From Psychrobacillus faecigallinarum (lineage in GTDB: Bacteria > Bacillota > Bacilli > Bacillales_A > Planococcaceae), in the NCBI RefSeq assembly GCF_014836595.1, contig NZ_JACSQO010000004.1, forward strand, positions 1 to 64,000: a stretch of 64,000 bases of DNA, given 5' to 3'. Position numbers and translations under genes: made by a program. Shown here piece by piece: positions 1-9,054 of this stretch. Within the stretch, counting starts at the first letter, position 1. Each line of letters opens with the position of its first letter. The notes under the pieces were generated by a model, which searched no databases, was not told the origin of the DNA, and worked only from the letters and a program-made list of their open reading frames with translations.

Positions 1-101
1 TTGATAAGTTAGGTATTGTATACCCGTTTTTCAACGAAAGGTGTTTTTATTTGTCTCATTTCTTTAGGTCACTGCAATATACATTATGATAGCTTCTTTC
101 T

Positions 102-1913
102 TTATTTGTTTTCAATTGTCTCTGTTAAGATTTCAAGTTCATCAATCAGTGAACCAATGTATGAAATAGTTTCTTTAAGTGGCTCATCTGTAGTGATATC
201 AACACCAGCCATTTTTGCTAATTCTACTGGCGTTTTAGTGCCACCAGCTTTTAAAACTTCTACCCATTCATCTACGGCTGTTTGGCCTTCGTTTAATATA
301 CGCTTAGCTACCTGTGTAGAGATAGTTAATCCTGCACTATACGTATATGGGTATAAGCCCATATAATAATGAGGCTGACGCATCCATGTAAGCTCTGCTC
401 CATCTGTTATTTCCACTGCATCTCCCCAGAAATCTTCTAATACTTCTCGCTTATAAGCATTTAATATTTCAGCATTTACATTTTGACCTTGATCCACTCG
501 CTCATAAACTTTACGTTGGTAAGCTGCTTCCAATAAATGAGTAACAAAATTATGATAATAAGTTCTAGCCACTATAGATGAAATTACCCAGCGTTTAAAT
601 TTAGGGTCATCTGAATTTTTTAAAAGATGGTTAGCAACTAACATTTCGTTCATGGTAGAAGGTGCTTCTATAAAATATAAAGACGGACGAGAATTAAATA
701 GATTTTGTTCTTGGTGTGCAAAATAGAAGTGACCGGCATGACCAAGCTCATGTGCTAATACAAAAACCTCATTCATGCGACTCGACCAGGATATTAAAAT
801 ATATGGATGGCTACCATAAGGACTAGAACAGAAGGCACCAGTTGATTTTCCTTCATTTTGAGCGAAGTCTACCCAGCGTTCTTTGTAAGAACGATCAACC
901 ATTTCAAGATACTCGTCACCCATAACAGATAGAGAATCTTTGATATATTTTTTTGATTCTTCTATTGTAATTGTTGGTTCATAGTTCGGATCAAGAGCAA
1001 TCTTTAAATCAGCGAACGTCATCTTATCTAGTCCATGTATCTTTTGAAGTAAATTCGCGTATTTTCTCATATGTGGTGCTAGCTCTTTTGTGATCAAATC
1101 AATTTGACGGTTATATAGAGAAATATCTACATCTTGGTCAAAAAGTAAGTATTCAAATACTGAGTCATATCCTCGTAAATCTGCTGTCGTTTTTTCTTGT
1201 TGTAGATGAATATCATATGTTTTTGCAGTTGTGTGTTGATATTCCTTAAGCTTTGAAGAGAAAGCTTCAAATGCTGTTCTACGAAGAACCGTATCAGTTT
1301 CAGCTTCCCAATCATTTTCAAAGGAAACGTAGCTTAATGGATACTGTTTCCCGTTTACTTCGAAATTTGGAAAAGCAATATCCAATAGCTTAGTAGTTTC
1401 GTATAAGTTATAAGGTGCATCAAAGGTAGGGGAGTAGGCAGCTAAAACCTTTTCAACCTCAGGATGTAGAGTATATTTTTTCTTTTCAAGTAATTTAACT
1501 AAATAATTCTCATACTCGGAATTTAGTTTTATAGCTTCTTCTATTAGTTCTTTTGGTAATTCTAAAAGTTCACTATCAACAAATGAAGTTTGGCTTGCAA
1601 CTTTTCCTGCTAAAGAACCAAATTTACCAGCTCTCATTTGTGATTCAGTATTTGTCTGATCCACGGTTATAGCTAGTCTTGCGTAACTTCCTAATAAATT
1701 GAACTTCTCAAAAAGAGTCTTGTATTCGCTTAAAGCGTCTACGATTGCTTTAGCGCTATCTATTTTGCCTTTAAATTTCTCGGCAAACATAGGGATGCTT
1801 TTTTCTATTTCCTCTAAAGTATTATTGTAATCCTCTTCCGTAGCATATAAATCTTTTAAATTCCATGTTTCTTCTACTTTCACGTCTGATCTTTTTGGTA
1901 AGCTTTGTACCAT
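102..1913 (-). CDS. pepF: Oligoendopeptidase F (M3B metallopeptidase)
   Basis: Cytoplasmic zinc peptidase of family M3B, which cuts short peptides. The zinc motif HEXXH reads HELGHAGH from about residue 388, and the downstream Glu-containing segment (EAPSTMNEM) that supplies the third ligand in this family is visible. The length of 603 aa fits the family. A start at 1919 is also open, but its AAGGAG lies only two bases upstream; the second ATG at 1913 has 8-base spacing and is preferred. The gene is monocistronic as far as can be seen; only 101 bases remain to its right on the coding strand. The family call is secure and the natural substrate is unknown. Confidence 0.95.
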   Translation of the reverse strand: MVQSLPKRSDVKVEETWNLKDLYATEEDYNNTLEEIEKSIPMFAEKFKGKIDSAKAIVDALSEYKTLFEKFNLLGSYARLAITVDQTNTESQMRAGKFGSLAGKVASQTSFVDSELLELPKELIEEAIKLNSEYENYLVKLLEKKKYTLHPEVEKVLAAYSPTFDAPYNLYETTKLLDIAFPNFEVNGKQYPLSYVSFENDWEAETDTVLRRTAFEAFSSKLKEYQHTTAKTYDIHLQQEKTTADLRGYDSVFEYLLFDQDVDISLYNRQIDLITKELAPHMRKYANLLQKIHGLDKMTFADLKIALDPNYEPTITIEESKKYIKDSLSVMGDEYLEMVDRSYKERWVDFAQNEGKSTGAFCSSPYGSHPYILISWSSRMNEVFVLAHELGHAGHFYFAHQEQNLFNSRPSLYFIEAPSTMNEMLVANHLLKNSDDPKFKRWVISSIVARTYYHNFVTHLLEAAYQRKVYERVDQGQNVNAEILNAYKREVLEDFWGDAVEITDGAELTWMRQPHYYMGLYPYTYSAGLTISTQVAKRILNEGQTAVDEWVEVLKAGGTKTPVELAKMAGVDITTDEPLKETISYIGSLIDELEILTETIENK

Positions 1914-1919
1914 TTTCAT

Positions 1920-2429
1920 CTCTCCTTAATATTACGGTTTTCGAACTATAAATAATTATAGCGGAGAAAGATAGAAAAGTAATTATTTTTATTATTTTCA
2001 ATTAATTTAATTGATTAATATAACAATCAAGTTTAATGGACTGTATTTTAAAGGAGGCGAGCGATAAGCATCAACTCAGTTCAGAAGTTGTTTGAAACAC
2101 TGTTCATCTCTTGTTGGAACTGACAGACGCAGTACAAAAATAATTTCGTTATTTTATACATGCAGTGTTTAAGCAGGGAGGGATGTCCATCATCATCTCT
2201 AGATTCGGTAAAACTTTTATACATAATATTATTAATGCAATAACAATAGTATATCAAAAATTATAAAAATTCTAATTAGTCAAATTTCTATAGACTGAAT
2301 CATTACTTTGTTTTACAATGTAATTGTATTAAAGAAATGTTAATTTTGGAATAAGTTGCTATTAAAAAGAGAGGATAGCACGCTTTAAAATTTCAAAATT
2401 TTCAAACATTATAAGGGGGTATATTTTTT
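1920..2429 (+). promoter_or_regulatory. Structured leader region upstream of livJ
   Basis: This 510-base stretch holds no convincing gene. From 2076 to 2170 it has several inverted repeats: TCAGTTC 2076-2082 with GAACTGA 2117-2123; AAACACTG 2095-2102 with CAGTGTTT 2163-2170; and the hairpin AAAATAA/TTATTTT 2137-2155 around TTTCG. The first two pairs interleave, so both together would form a pseudoknot. A lone AAGGAGG at 2051-2057 has no start codon at the right distance. I could not match this to a T-box, lysine, SAM or other riboswitch consensus. It may be an untranslated leader of the transporter operon or a separate small RNA. Confidence 0.4.
2388..2411 (+). promoter_or_regulatory. Possible CodY-like operator
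   Basis: Two overlapping 15-mers (2388-2402 and 2397-2411) each match 11 of 15 positions of the CodY consensus AATTTTCWGAAAATT. They sit 19-40 bases before the livJ start. CodY commonly controls branched-chain amino acid uptake in Bacilli, which makes the site plausible. The match is weak in an AT-rich background. Confidence 0.25.
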
Positions 2430-3602
2430 ATGAAAAAATCAAAATTTGCTTCATTGTTCCTTGCCTCATCCCTTTTAATAGGGGTTTTGACAGGATGCTC
2501 TAGTGAAGGTAGTCAGGGTGACGGTGGGGATACGGTAAAAATTGGTATTAACTTGGAACTTTCTGGTGGCACAGCATCTTATGGCCAATCAGAAGACAAG
2601 GCTATTGACTTGGCTGTGGATGAAATTAATGAAGACGGTGGAATTGATGGTAAGAAAATTGAACTTGTAAAAGTCGACAATAAATCAGATGCAGGTGAAG
2701 CAACCAATGGAGCTATTAAGCTAATTACCAAAGATAAGGTAGTAGCAATCATAGGTGCAGCAACTAGTGGTAACTCTGTAGCACAAGTAGAAGTTGCCGG
2801 GAAAAACAAGGTGCCGCTAATCTCACCATCAGGAACTAGCACTACTGTAACAGTAAATGATGATGGGAAAGTTAATGAATATGCTTTCCGAACAGCATTC
2901 ATTGATCCTTTCCAAGGAACTGTCGCAGCAAACTTTGCTGCCAATGAATTAAAAGTTAAAAATGTTGCAATTTACGCGGACAACGGTAGTGATTATGCAA
3001 AAGGCTTAGCGGCATCCTTTAAAAAGGATTTTGAAGCGGCTGGCGGTAAAATTGTAGCGGAGGAATTTTACGCAGCAAAAGATTCTGACTACCGATCTAC
3101 CTTAACCAGTATCAAATCTAGTAACCCAGATTTCATTTTTATCCCTGGATACTATGAAGAAGTTGGTCTAATCGTTAAGCAAGCTCGTGAAATGGGAATT
3201 ACGGTTCCGTTGATGGGTGCTGACGGATGGGATTCACCAACAATCGTTGATTTAGCTGGGGCTGATGCTTTAAATAACACGTTTATCATTACTGCTTACT
3301 CTTCAGAAGACCCAGATGGAAAAGCAAAATCATTCTCAGATAAGTTTAATGAAAAGTACGGTGAAGCTCCTAACTCGTTCCATGCTCTAGGATATGACAC
3401 TGTCTACTTATTAAAGGATGCAATTGAAAGAGCAAAATCAACCGATGGTGAAAAAATTAAAGAAGCATTAGAAGCAACTGATAATCTGGATTTAGTAACG
3501 GGACTATACTCCATGGATGAAAATCATCACCCAGTGAAATCAGCAACAATTATTGAGTTTGTAGATGGAAAACAAGTCTTTAATACAAAGGTAAATCCTT
3601 AA
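2430..3602 (+). CDS. livJ: Branched-chain amino acid ABC transporter, substrate-binding lipoprotein
   Basis: Extracellular ligand-binding lipoprotein of the LivJ/Peripla_BP_6 family, which hands leucine, isoleucine or valine (or related amino acids) to a membrane ABC transporter. The 390-aa protein has a lysine-rich n-region, a hydrophobic core and the lipobox LTGC with the lipidated Cys at about residue 23. A binding domain beginning VKIGINLELSGG follows, and the segment IIGAATSGNS is typical of the ligand pocket. AAGGGGGT precedes the ATG. It heads a five-gene operon; a stem-loop after it could raise its mRNA level over the downstream genes. Substrate specificity is inferred from the family. 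Confidence 0.92.
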   Translation: MKKSKFASLFLASSLLIGVLTGCSSEGSQGDGGDTVKIGINLELSGGTASYGQSEDKAIDLAVDEINEDGGIDGKKIELVKVDNKSDAGEATNGAIKLITKDKVVAIIGAATSGNSVAQVEVAGKNKVPLISPSGTSTTVTVNDDGKVNEYAFRTAFIDPFQGTVAANFAANELKVKNVAIYADNGSDYAKGLAASFKKDFEAAGGKIVAEEFYAAKDSDYRSTLTSIKSSNPDFIFIPGYYEEVGLIVKQAREMGITVPLMGADGWDSPTIVDLAGADALNNTFIITAYSSEDPDGKAKSFSDKFNEKYGEAPNSFHALGYDTVYLLKDAIERAKSTDGEKIKEALEATDNLDLVTGLYSMDENHHPVKSATIIEFVDGKQVFNTKVNP

Positions 3603-3620
3603 AATATTGTTACTAATAAT

Positions 3621-3644
3621 GGAGGGATTCATTCCCTCCTTTTC
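3621..3644 (+). terminator. Intercistronic hairpin between livJ and livH
   Basis: GGAGGGA (3621-3627) pairs with TCCCTCC (3633-3639) around a 5-base loop and is followed by TTTTCTG. The short U-tract suggests partial termination or an mRNA 3'-end stabiliser, which would let the binding protein be made in excess over the membrane parts. Confidence 0.6.
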
Positions 3645-3706
3645 TGTTACTTTATGAAAGTGGGTTTAGACTTGTACTGTACTAACATATAAGGGAGTGG
3701 AACTAC

Positions 3707-4579
3707 ATGGAATGGATTCAGCAGTTGATTAATGGTATTTCACTCGGAAGTATATATGCCTTAATCGCCCTTGGATATACGATGGTATATGGAATTATCA
3801 AGTTAATAAATTTTGCGCATGGTGACGTGTTCATGGTAGGTTCTTTTATTGGTTTTTATTCTATTACAGTATTTGGATTAGGTTTTTTCCCAGCACTTAT
3901 TATTTCAATGACAGCTTGTGCACTATTTGGTGTGATTATAGAAAGAATTGCTTACAAACGACTAAGAAACGCTACGCGTATAGCTGCGCTTATTACTGCT
4001 ATAGGGGTTTCCTTATTAATCGAATATGGAGTGATTTATATTAGGGGCGCTCAATCTGAAGCGTATCCAGACTTCTTTAAGAAAACCTTTGAACTTTATG
4101 GTGTTCAAATAAGCATGCAATCAATTTTAATCCTCTCTGTTTCTGTTGTGTTAATGATTATTCTACAATTTATTGTACATAAAACTAAAACAGGGAAGGC
4201 AATGAGAGCTGTTTCTCATGATACAGAGGCAGCAAAATTAATGGGCATCAACGTAGACAACACAATCTCTGCAACTTTTGCTATTGGTTCAGCTTTAGCA
4301 GGTGCTGCTGGAGTTATTTTCGGAGTGTATTATACAAAGATTGATCCACTAATGGGAGTTATTCCAGGAGTAAAAGCATTTATTGCAGCGGTTCTAGGAG
4401 GTATTGGAATCATCCCAGGAGCAATGGTAGGGGGACTTCTTTTAGGAGTGATTGAATCTGTTGTCAGTGCAGTAGGATTTTCTTTGTGGAGAGATGCTGC
4501 AGCATTTGTCATTCTAATATTAATACTCATCTTTAGACCATCAGGTATTTTCGGCAAAAATGCACGAGAGAAAGTGTAG
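3707..4579 (+). CDS. livH: Branched-chain amino acid ABC transporter permease LivH
   Basis: First permease of the LIV transporter, 290 aa and almost entirely hydrophobic with about eight membrane segments. The N-terminal segment, with GSIYALIALGYTMVYG and INFAHGD, is the LivH hallmark, and the EAA-like cytoplasmic loop MRAVSHDTEAAKLMGI that contacts the ATPases is clear at about residues 165-180. AAGGGAGTGG precedes the ATG. It is followed after 9 bases by livM, so the genes are cotranscribed. Confidence 0.93.
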   Translation: MEWIQQLINGISLGSIYALIALGYTMVYGIIKLINFAHGDVFMVGSFIGFYSITVFGLGFFPALIISMTACALFGVIIERIAYKRLRNATRIAALITAIGVSLLIEYGVIYIRGAQSEAYPDFFKKTFELYGVQISMQSILILSVSVVLMIILQFIVHKTKTGKAMRAVSHDTEAAKLMGINVDNTISATFAIGSALAGAAGVIFGVYYTKIDPLMGVIPGVKAFIAAVLGGIGIIPGAMVGGLLLGVIESVVSAVGFSLWRDAAAFVILILILIFRPSGIFGKNAREKV

Positions 4580-4588
4580 GTGTATTAA

Positions 4589-5542
4589 ATGAAGAAAACT
4601 TCTAAACAATTTTGGCTATTTATTGCTTTGGGAATAGTTGTATTTGCCGTTATACAGTTTCTTATTATGAATGGAATGTTAGATCAATACTATAGCAATA
4701 CGATTATTCTCATATCAATTAATATTATTTTAGCTGTAAGCCTCCATCTGATTATTGGTATTACAGGGCAGTTTTCTATAGGTCATGCTGGATTCTTGGC
4801 TGTTGGTGCCTATATTTCTGCTATTGTAACGATGAAGCTGGGACTACCATTCTTTTTAGCGATTATTGTAGGGGGAATTGTTGCAGCATTAGCCGGTTTA
4901 GTGGTAGGTATTCCTAGTCTACGGCTAAAGGGAGATTATTTAGCGATAGCCACTCTTGGCTTTGCTGAAATCATTCGTATAATTTTTTTGAATATCGATT
5001 ATGTCGGTGGGGCTTCAGGCATGCAGGTTGAGCATATGACAACATGGACCTATACATTTATTTGTTTAGCCATAACAATTATAGTTATAGTCAACTTCAC
5101 CAATTCACGCCATGGTATAGCTTCTATCTCTGTAAGAGAGAATGAAGTTGCAGCTGATGCAATGGGGATTAATACTACGTATTACAAGGTAGCGGCATTT
5201 GCCATTGGCTCCTTTTTTGCGGGGGTGGCAGGGGCGCTATACTCTCATAATTTTTATATTATACAACCAAGTCAATTTGGATTTTTAAAATCATTTGATA
5301 TATTAATCCTTGTTGTTTTAGGAGGGCTGGGCAGCCTATCAGGAGCTGTTTTATCAGCTATTCTTTTGACGGTTGTATCAACTTACTTGCAAGGTTATCC
5401 TGAAACGCGAATGATTATATATAGTCTTGTATTGATAATCGTAATGTTATATAGACCTAAAGGTTTAATGGGAACTATGGAAATTACGGATTACTTTAAA
5501 AGCTGGAGAGCACCGAAAGGGGGCAGTCAATATGGTAAATAA
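4589..5542 (+). CDS. livM: Branched-chain amino acid ABC transporter permease LivM
   Basis: Second LIV permease, 317 aa, with about eight to nine membrane segments. GITGQFSIGHAGFLAVGAY and the cytoplasmic loop VRENEVAADAMGINTT are LivM signatures. The 3' end overlaps livG by 11 bases, which indicates translational coupling. Confidence 0.93.
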   Translation: MKKTSKQFWLFIALGIVVFAVIQFLIMNGMLDQYYSNTIILISINIILAVSLHLIIGITGQFSIGHAGFLAVGAYISAIVTMKLGLPFFLAIIVGGIVAALAGLVVGIPSLRLKGDYLAIATLGFAEIIRIIFLNIDYVGGASGMQVEHMTTWTYTFICLAITIIVIVNFTNSRHGIASISVRENEVAADAMGINTTYYKVAAFAIGSFFAGVAGALYSHNFYIIQPSQFGFLKSFDILILVVLGGLGSLSGAVLSAILLTVVSTYLQGYPETRMIIYSLVLIIVMLYRPKGLMGTMEITDYFKSWRAPKGGSQYGK

Positions 5543-6320
5543 GCCTTTACTAGAGGTTCTAAACGTAGGGATACAGTTTGGCGGTCTAAAAGCTGTCCAA
5601 AATTTAAATATAGTTTTAAAACAAGGTGAACTTGTAGGATTAATCGGACCTAACGGAGCTGGTAAGACAACGAGCTTTAATCTGTTGACTGGCGTTTATG
5701 CACCTACAACAGGTGATATTGTGTTTAATGGAGAGCGTATCAATGGATTGCCACCGTTCAAGGTAACTAGAAAAGGAATCAGCAGAACCTTTCAAAATAT
5801 TCGTCTGTTTAATGAATTGACTGTCTTAGAAAATGTTAAAGTTGCATATCATTCTTTAGCAACACATTCGATGATTAGCTCAATTTTAAGGCTTCCTTCT
5901 CATTTTAAAGGTGAGCAAGAGATGGAAGAAAAATCAATCGAATTTCTGAAGATTTTTAAATTAGATAAGTATAAAGATGAGCTTGCAAAAAACCTTCCTT
6001 ATGGTCAACAGAGAAGACTTGAGGTTGCTAGAGCATTGGCGGCAGGTCCAAAGCTGCTTTTATTAGATGAGCCAGCAGCAGGTATGAATCCTCAAGAAAC
6101 TAAGGATCTAATGGACTTAATAGGATTTATCCGAGAGAAATTTGACCTGACCATTTTATTGATTGAACATGATATGAATTTGGTGATGGGTGTCTGTGAG
6201 AGGATATATGTGTTAGATCATGGACAGCTTTTAGCAGAAGGAACTCCACAGGAAATAAGAAACCATCCTAAAGTTATTGAAGCATATTTAGGAGAGGAGG
6301 TTCCGGGCATCCATGCTTAA
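5532..6320 (+). CDS. livG: Branched-chain amino acid ABC transporter ATPase LivG
   Basis: Nucleotide-binding subunit of the LIV transporter, 262 aa. Walker A GPNGAGKTT lies at residues 39-47, the signature reads LPYGQQRRLE, Walker B LLLLDEP is followed by AAGMNP, and the switch His is in EHDMNLVM. The long insert between Walker A and the signature is typical of LivG rather than LivF. AAAGGGGG precedes the start inside livM. It overlaps livF by 8 bases. Confidence 0.94.
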   Translation: MVNKPLLEVLNVGIQFGGLKAVQNLNIVLKQGELVGLIGPNGAGKTTSFNLLTGVYAPTTGDIVFNGERINGLPPFKVTRKGISRTFQNIRLFNELTVLENVKVAYHSLATHSMISSILRLPSHFKGEQEMEEKSIEFLKIFKLDKYKDELAKNLPYGQQRRLEVARALAAGPKLLLLDEPAAGMNPQETKDLMDLIGFIREKFDLTILLIEHDMNLVMGVCERIYVLDHGQLLAEGTPQEIRNHPKVIEAYLGEEVPGIHA

Positions 6321-7017
6321 AGTAGAAAATATAGATGTATTTTATGGAAATATACAGGCGCTACATAATGTAACGATTGAAGTGAATGAAGGCGAAATAG
6401 TTACGTTAATAGGGGCAAATGGAGCGGGGAAAAGCACCTTGCTTAAAACCTTATCAGGATTGTTAAAGCCAAAAAAAGGGAAAATAGAGTTTTTAGGTAA
6501 ATCAATTTCCGGGAAAGCAGCTCAAACTATAGTGAAATCTGGTATTTCTCATGTACCTGAGGGTCGAAGAGTTTTTTCCAATCTTACTGTGGAGGAGAAT
6601 CTAGAGCTAGGAGCATTTCTACGTAAAGACAAAGCTGGAATTTCTTCGGATTTAAACAAAGTTTACGAAACGTTCCCTAGGCTATTAGAAAGGAAAAAAC
6701 AACTTTCTGGTACGTTGTCTGGTGGTGAGCAGCAAATGCTTGCAATCGGTCGAGCAATCATGGCAAAGCCTAAACTTGTCTTATTAGATGAACCTTCCAT
6801 GGGTTTAGCTCCACTTATGGTGCAAACAATATTCAAAGTAATAGAAGAAATAAATAATGATGGAGCAACTGTCCTGCTTGTTGAACAAAATGCCCATATG
6901 GCACTTTCTGTAGCTAACAGAGGCTATGTAATTGAAACAGGGAAAGTAGTACTTTCCGGTCCATCAGCTGAGCTTCAATCTAGTGAAGAAGTTAAGCTCG
7001 CATATTTAGGTGGATAA
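6313..7017 (+). CDS. livF: Branched-chain amino acid ABC transporter ATPase LivF
   Basis: Second ATPase of the LIV transporter, 234 aa. Walker A GANGAGKST lies at residues 34-42, followed by signature LSGGEQQML and Walker B LVLLDEPSMGLAP. The switch position reads VEQN instead of EHD, a normal feature of LivF. It is the last gene of the operon and a strong terminator follows. Confidence 0.94.
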   Translation: MLKVENIDVFYGNIQALHNVTIEVNEGEIVTLIGANGAGKSTLLKTLSGLLKPKKGKIEFLGKSISGKAAQTIVKSGISHVPEGRRVFSNLTVEENLELGAFLRKDKAGISSDLNKVYETFPRLLERKKQLSGTLSGGEQQMLAIGRAIMAKPKLVLLDEPSMGLAPLMVQTIFKVIEEINNDGATVLLVEQNAHMALSVANRGYVIETGKVVLSGPSAELQSSEEVKLAYLGG

Positions 7018-7098
7018 TTGGGTAATGAATTTTATTTATTAAAATTAAGGATTGCATTAAACAAAATGTTTATTAAACAGAAATAATTACAATCGATT

Positions 7099-7141
7099 AA
7101 GAGGATATGAATGACCGTTGTCATTTGGTATCCTCTTTTTG
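7099..7141 (+). terminator. Terminator of the liv operon
   Basis: A long hairpin with outer arms AAGAGGATA and TATCCTCTT and an inner ATGAC/GTCAT stem is followed directly by a U-run. It lies about 80 bases after livF. Confidence 0.85.
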
Positions 7142-7225
7142 TTTGTTTTAATGAATCTTTCTCTTAAATTATAAATTTATAGCAAAACTACCAATTTACT
7201 ATAGTTTTTACTATACTAATAGTGC

Positions 7226-7231
7226 TATAAT
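7226..7231 (+). promoter_or_regulatory. Probable -10 box of the diguanylate cyclase gene
   Basis: TATAAT lies 42 bases before the preferred ATG at 7273. No good TTGACA-like -35 at 16-18 bases was found; the upstream sequence is AT-rich. Confidence 0.4.
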
Positions 7232-7272
7232 CAGAAAATGTGATATTAATATTGTATAATTTTGGAGGAAGT

Positions 7273-8808
7273 ATGATAAAAACGTTACGTTTTTGGATTT
7301 TAACATTAATTTCGTTTACTATAATTGGCATACTTACTAGTTCTCTTTTTTCGAGCTATTTAGTGACTAAAAACAGCCTAATTGAGAACTCATTAGAGCA
7401 AAATCAAGTCTATTCAAAAAAGCTTGCTCAAATGTCTGAGGAGCTATTTGCCTCTATGCAATTGAATTTAGAGGGAAGAAAAGCAGATATAATAAAGTTA
7501 CTGGATCAGCCAGAGGAGTTAACAGTAGTTCTTGACCAGCTAATTGTCACAAGCAGAAATTTTAATTCAGTTTCTGTTATAGACAAAAATGGTCTAGCGA
7601 TAGCGACTTCACCTAACGTTGGGATTGCCGGTAATATTATTGAATCCGAAGGCGTTAGGGAAGCGTTAGATAAAAAAGAGAATATTATTACAAAACCATA
7701 TATGGCGTCGACTGGGAGATTATTAATCCTTGTATCTACTCCGCTTTTTAATGAACAAAATGAATACTTAGGCATGCTTAACGGAACGATATATTTGGAA
7801 GAGGATAATTTTATAAGAAATATATTGGCCGAGCATTACTCCAAGGATGGATCCTATGTTTATGTAGTAGACCATTCAGGTACACTTATTTATCATCCTG
7901 ATGAAGAACGAATAGGCGAAGTTGTAAAAAGTAATGAAGTAGTGGAGAAACTTATAAAGGGTAATAGTGGTTCTAGCTTAACTGAAAACACGAAAGGTGA
8001 TCTTTACTTAGCTGGTTACTCTTTTATAGAAGCAAGTAACTGGGGAGTTGTTTCACAGACTCCATATCAGTCTAGCTTGGAGCCTCTAATTGGGATTATC
8101 TTGAAGATATTTTTATATGCACTTCCTTTTGTTGCTTTGTTTTTAGTAGTAGCTTTTATTATTTCTAATAAGCTCGCATTTCCTTTGCAGAAGCTGGCTA
8201 TGTATACTATGAATAAGGGATTTAATAAGAAAGAGTTAAGAATTCCTACATGGTATTTTGAAGCAAAACAGCTGACCGAAACGGTGGAAGAATATCGCAG
8301 GCATCAGGAGGAAACAGTAGCAGACTTTAAAATGCAATCCTTAACAGATCCCTTGACAGGTCTAAAGAATAGAAGGTTCGCTGAATATTTATATAGTAAT
8401 CTAATAGAGGAAAAACAATATTTTTCCATGTTAATGGTAGATATTGATTTCTTTAAAAAAGTTAATGACGAATTTGGGCATAATGCGGGTGATGAAGTCC
8501 TTCAGTTTTTAGCTTCTCGTATGAATCTCGTTGCCAGTGATAATGACTTTTGCATCCGTTTAGGTGGAGAGGAATTTGCAATCGTTTTCCCAAATACTCA
8601 TTTAGATGAGGCCTACAGACTCGCAGAAATACTGAGAAAAGACATCGAAACAACTTTGCCACCTACAAGAAAGCTCATCACTATTTCTGCAGGTGTAGGA
8701 GAATACGTAGATTTCAATGAGCCAATTACTTCATTTATAGAACGAATTGATCGCGCGCTTTATAAAGCAAAGTCAAATGGACGAAATAATACTATGAAAT
8801 CCAACTGA
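7273..8808 (+). CDS. Membrane-bound diguanylate cyclase (Cache-GGEEF)
   Basis: Predicted c-di-GMP synthase of 511 aa. One membrane helix at about 5-30 is followed by an extracellular Cache-type sensor region (about 35-265), a second helix (about 275-300), a short HAMP-like linker and a C-terminal GGDEF domain starting at LTDPLTGLKNRR. The active site reads GGEEF, which is catalytically competent in this family. The inhibitory RxxD site is lost: the residue nine positions before GGEEF is Ser (SDND). The start at 7273 is chosen over 7240 because GGAGG lies 5 bases upstream. The gene stands alone between terminators. The signal it senses is unknown. Confidence 0.88.
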   Translation: MIKTLRFWILTLISFTIIGILTSSLFSSYLVTKNSLIENSLEQNQVYSKKLAQMSEELFASMQLNLEGRKADIIKLLDQPEELTVVLDQLIVTSRNFNSVSVIDKNGLAIATSPNVGIAGNIIESEGVREALDKKENIITKPYMASTGRLLILVSTPLFNEQNEYLGMLNGTIYLEEDNFIRNILAEHYSKDGSYVYVVDHSGTLIYHPDEERIGEVVKSNEVVEKLIKGNSGSSLTENTKGDLYLAGYSFIEASNWGVVSQTPYQSSLEPLIGIILKIFLYALPFVALFLVVAFIISNKLAFPLQKLAMYTMNKGFNKKELRIPTWYFEAKQLTETVEEYRRHQEETVADFKMQSLTDPLTGLKNRRFAEYLYSNLIEEKQYFSMLMVDIDFFKKVNDEFGHNAGDEVLQFLASRMNLVASDNDFCIRLGGEEFAIVFPNTHLDEAYRLAEILRKDIETTLPPTRKLITISAGVGEYVDFNEPITSFIERIDRALYKAKSNGRNNTMKSN

Positions 8809-8860
8809 TCAATAGAAAAATAAAGAATCATGAGAATTTAAGTAGTCTCATGCCATGCAT

Positions 8861-8893
8861 AAGTGAAATTGAGACTTCAATTTCACTTTTTTG
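8861..8893 (+). terminator. Terminator after the diguanylate cyclase gene
   Basis: AAGTGAAATTG (8861-8871) pairs perfectly with CAATTTCACTT (8878-8888) around AGACTT and is followed by a T-run. Confidence 0.9.
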
Positions 8894-8975
8894 TTTTATT
8901 TTGAAAATGCAGGGATGGCTACTCCCGTACCTACTTCTGTTGTGTCTGCTAGCGGACAACTGCTATAAAGTAGAT

Positions 8976-9023
8976 AAAAAAACCTGGAAATTTTACGAAT
9001 GGTAAAATTTCTAGGTTTTTTTA
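8976..9023. terminator. Bidirectional terminator
   Basis: AACCT plus GAAATTTTAC (8981-8996) pairs with GTAAAATTTC plus AGGTT (9002-9017). It is flanked by an A-run on the left and a T-run on the right. It sits between converging genes and probably serves the minus-strand gene at 9055-9429. Confidence 0.8.
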
Positions 9024-9054
9024 ATTCCTAAGATGGATTTTGTTCTAGCCTCTT

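Noticed and set aside
2183..2266. A 27-codon frame preceded by GGGAGGG in the livJ leader
   Set aside because: The SD is only one base from the ATG and the frame lies in a region better explained as structured RNA.
8942..8958. Near-palindrome around GTCTGCTAGCGGAC as a mobile-element end
   Set aside because: It is short, imperfect and single; no partner end or transposase remnant was found.
8913..9002. A hydrophobic frame of about 30 codons between the diguanylate cyclase gene and its neighbour
   Set aside because: It has no SD and runs into the terminator hairpin.
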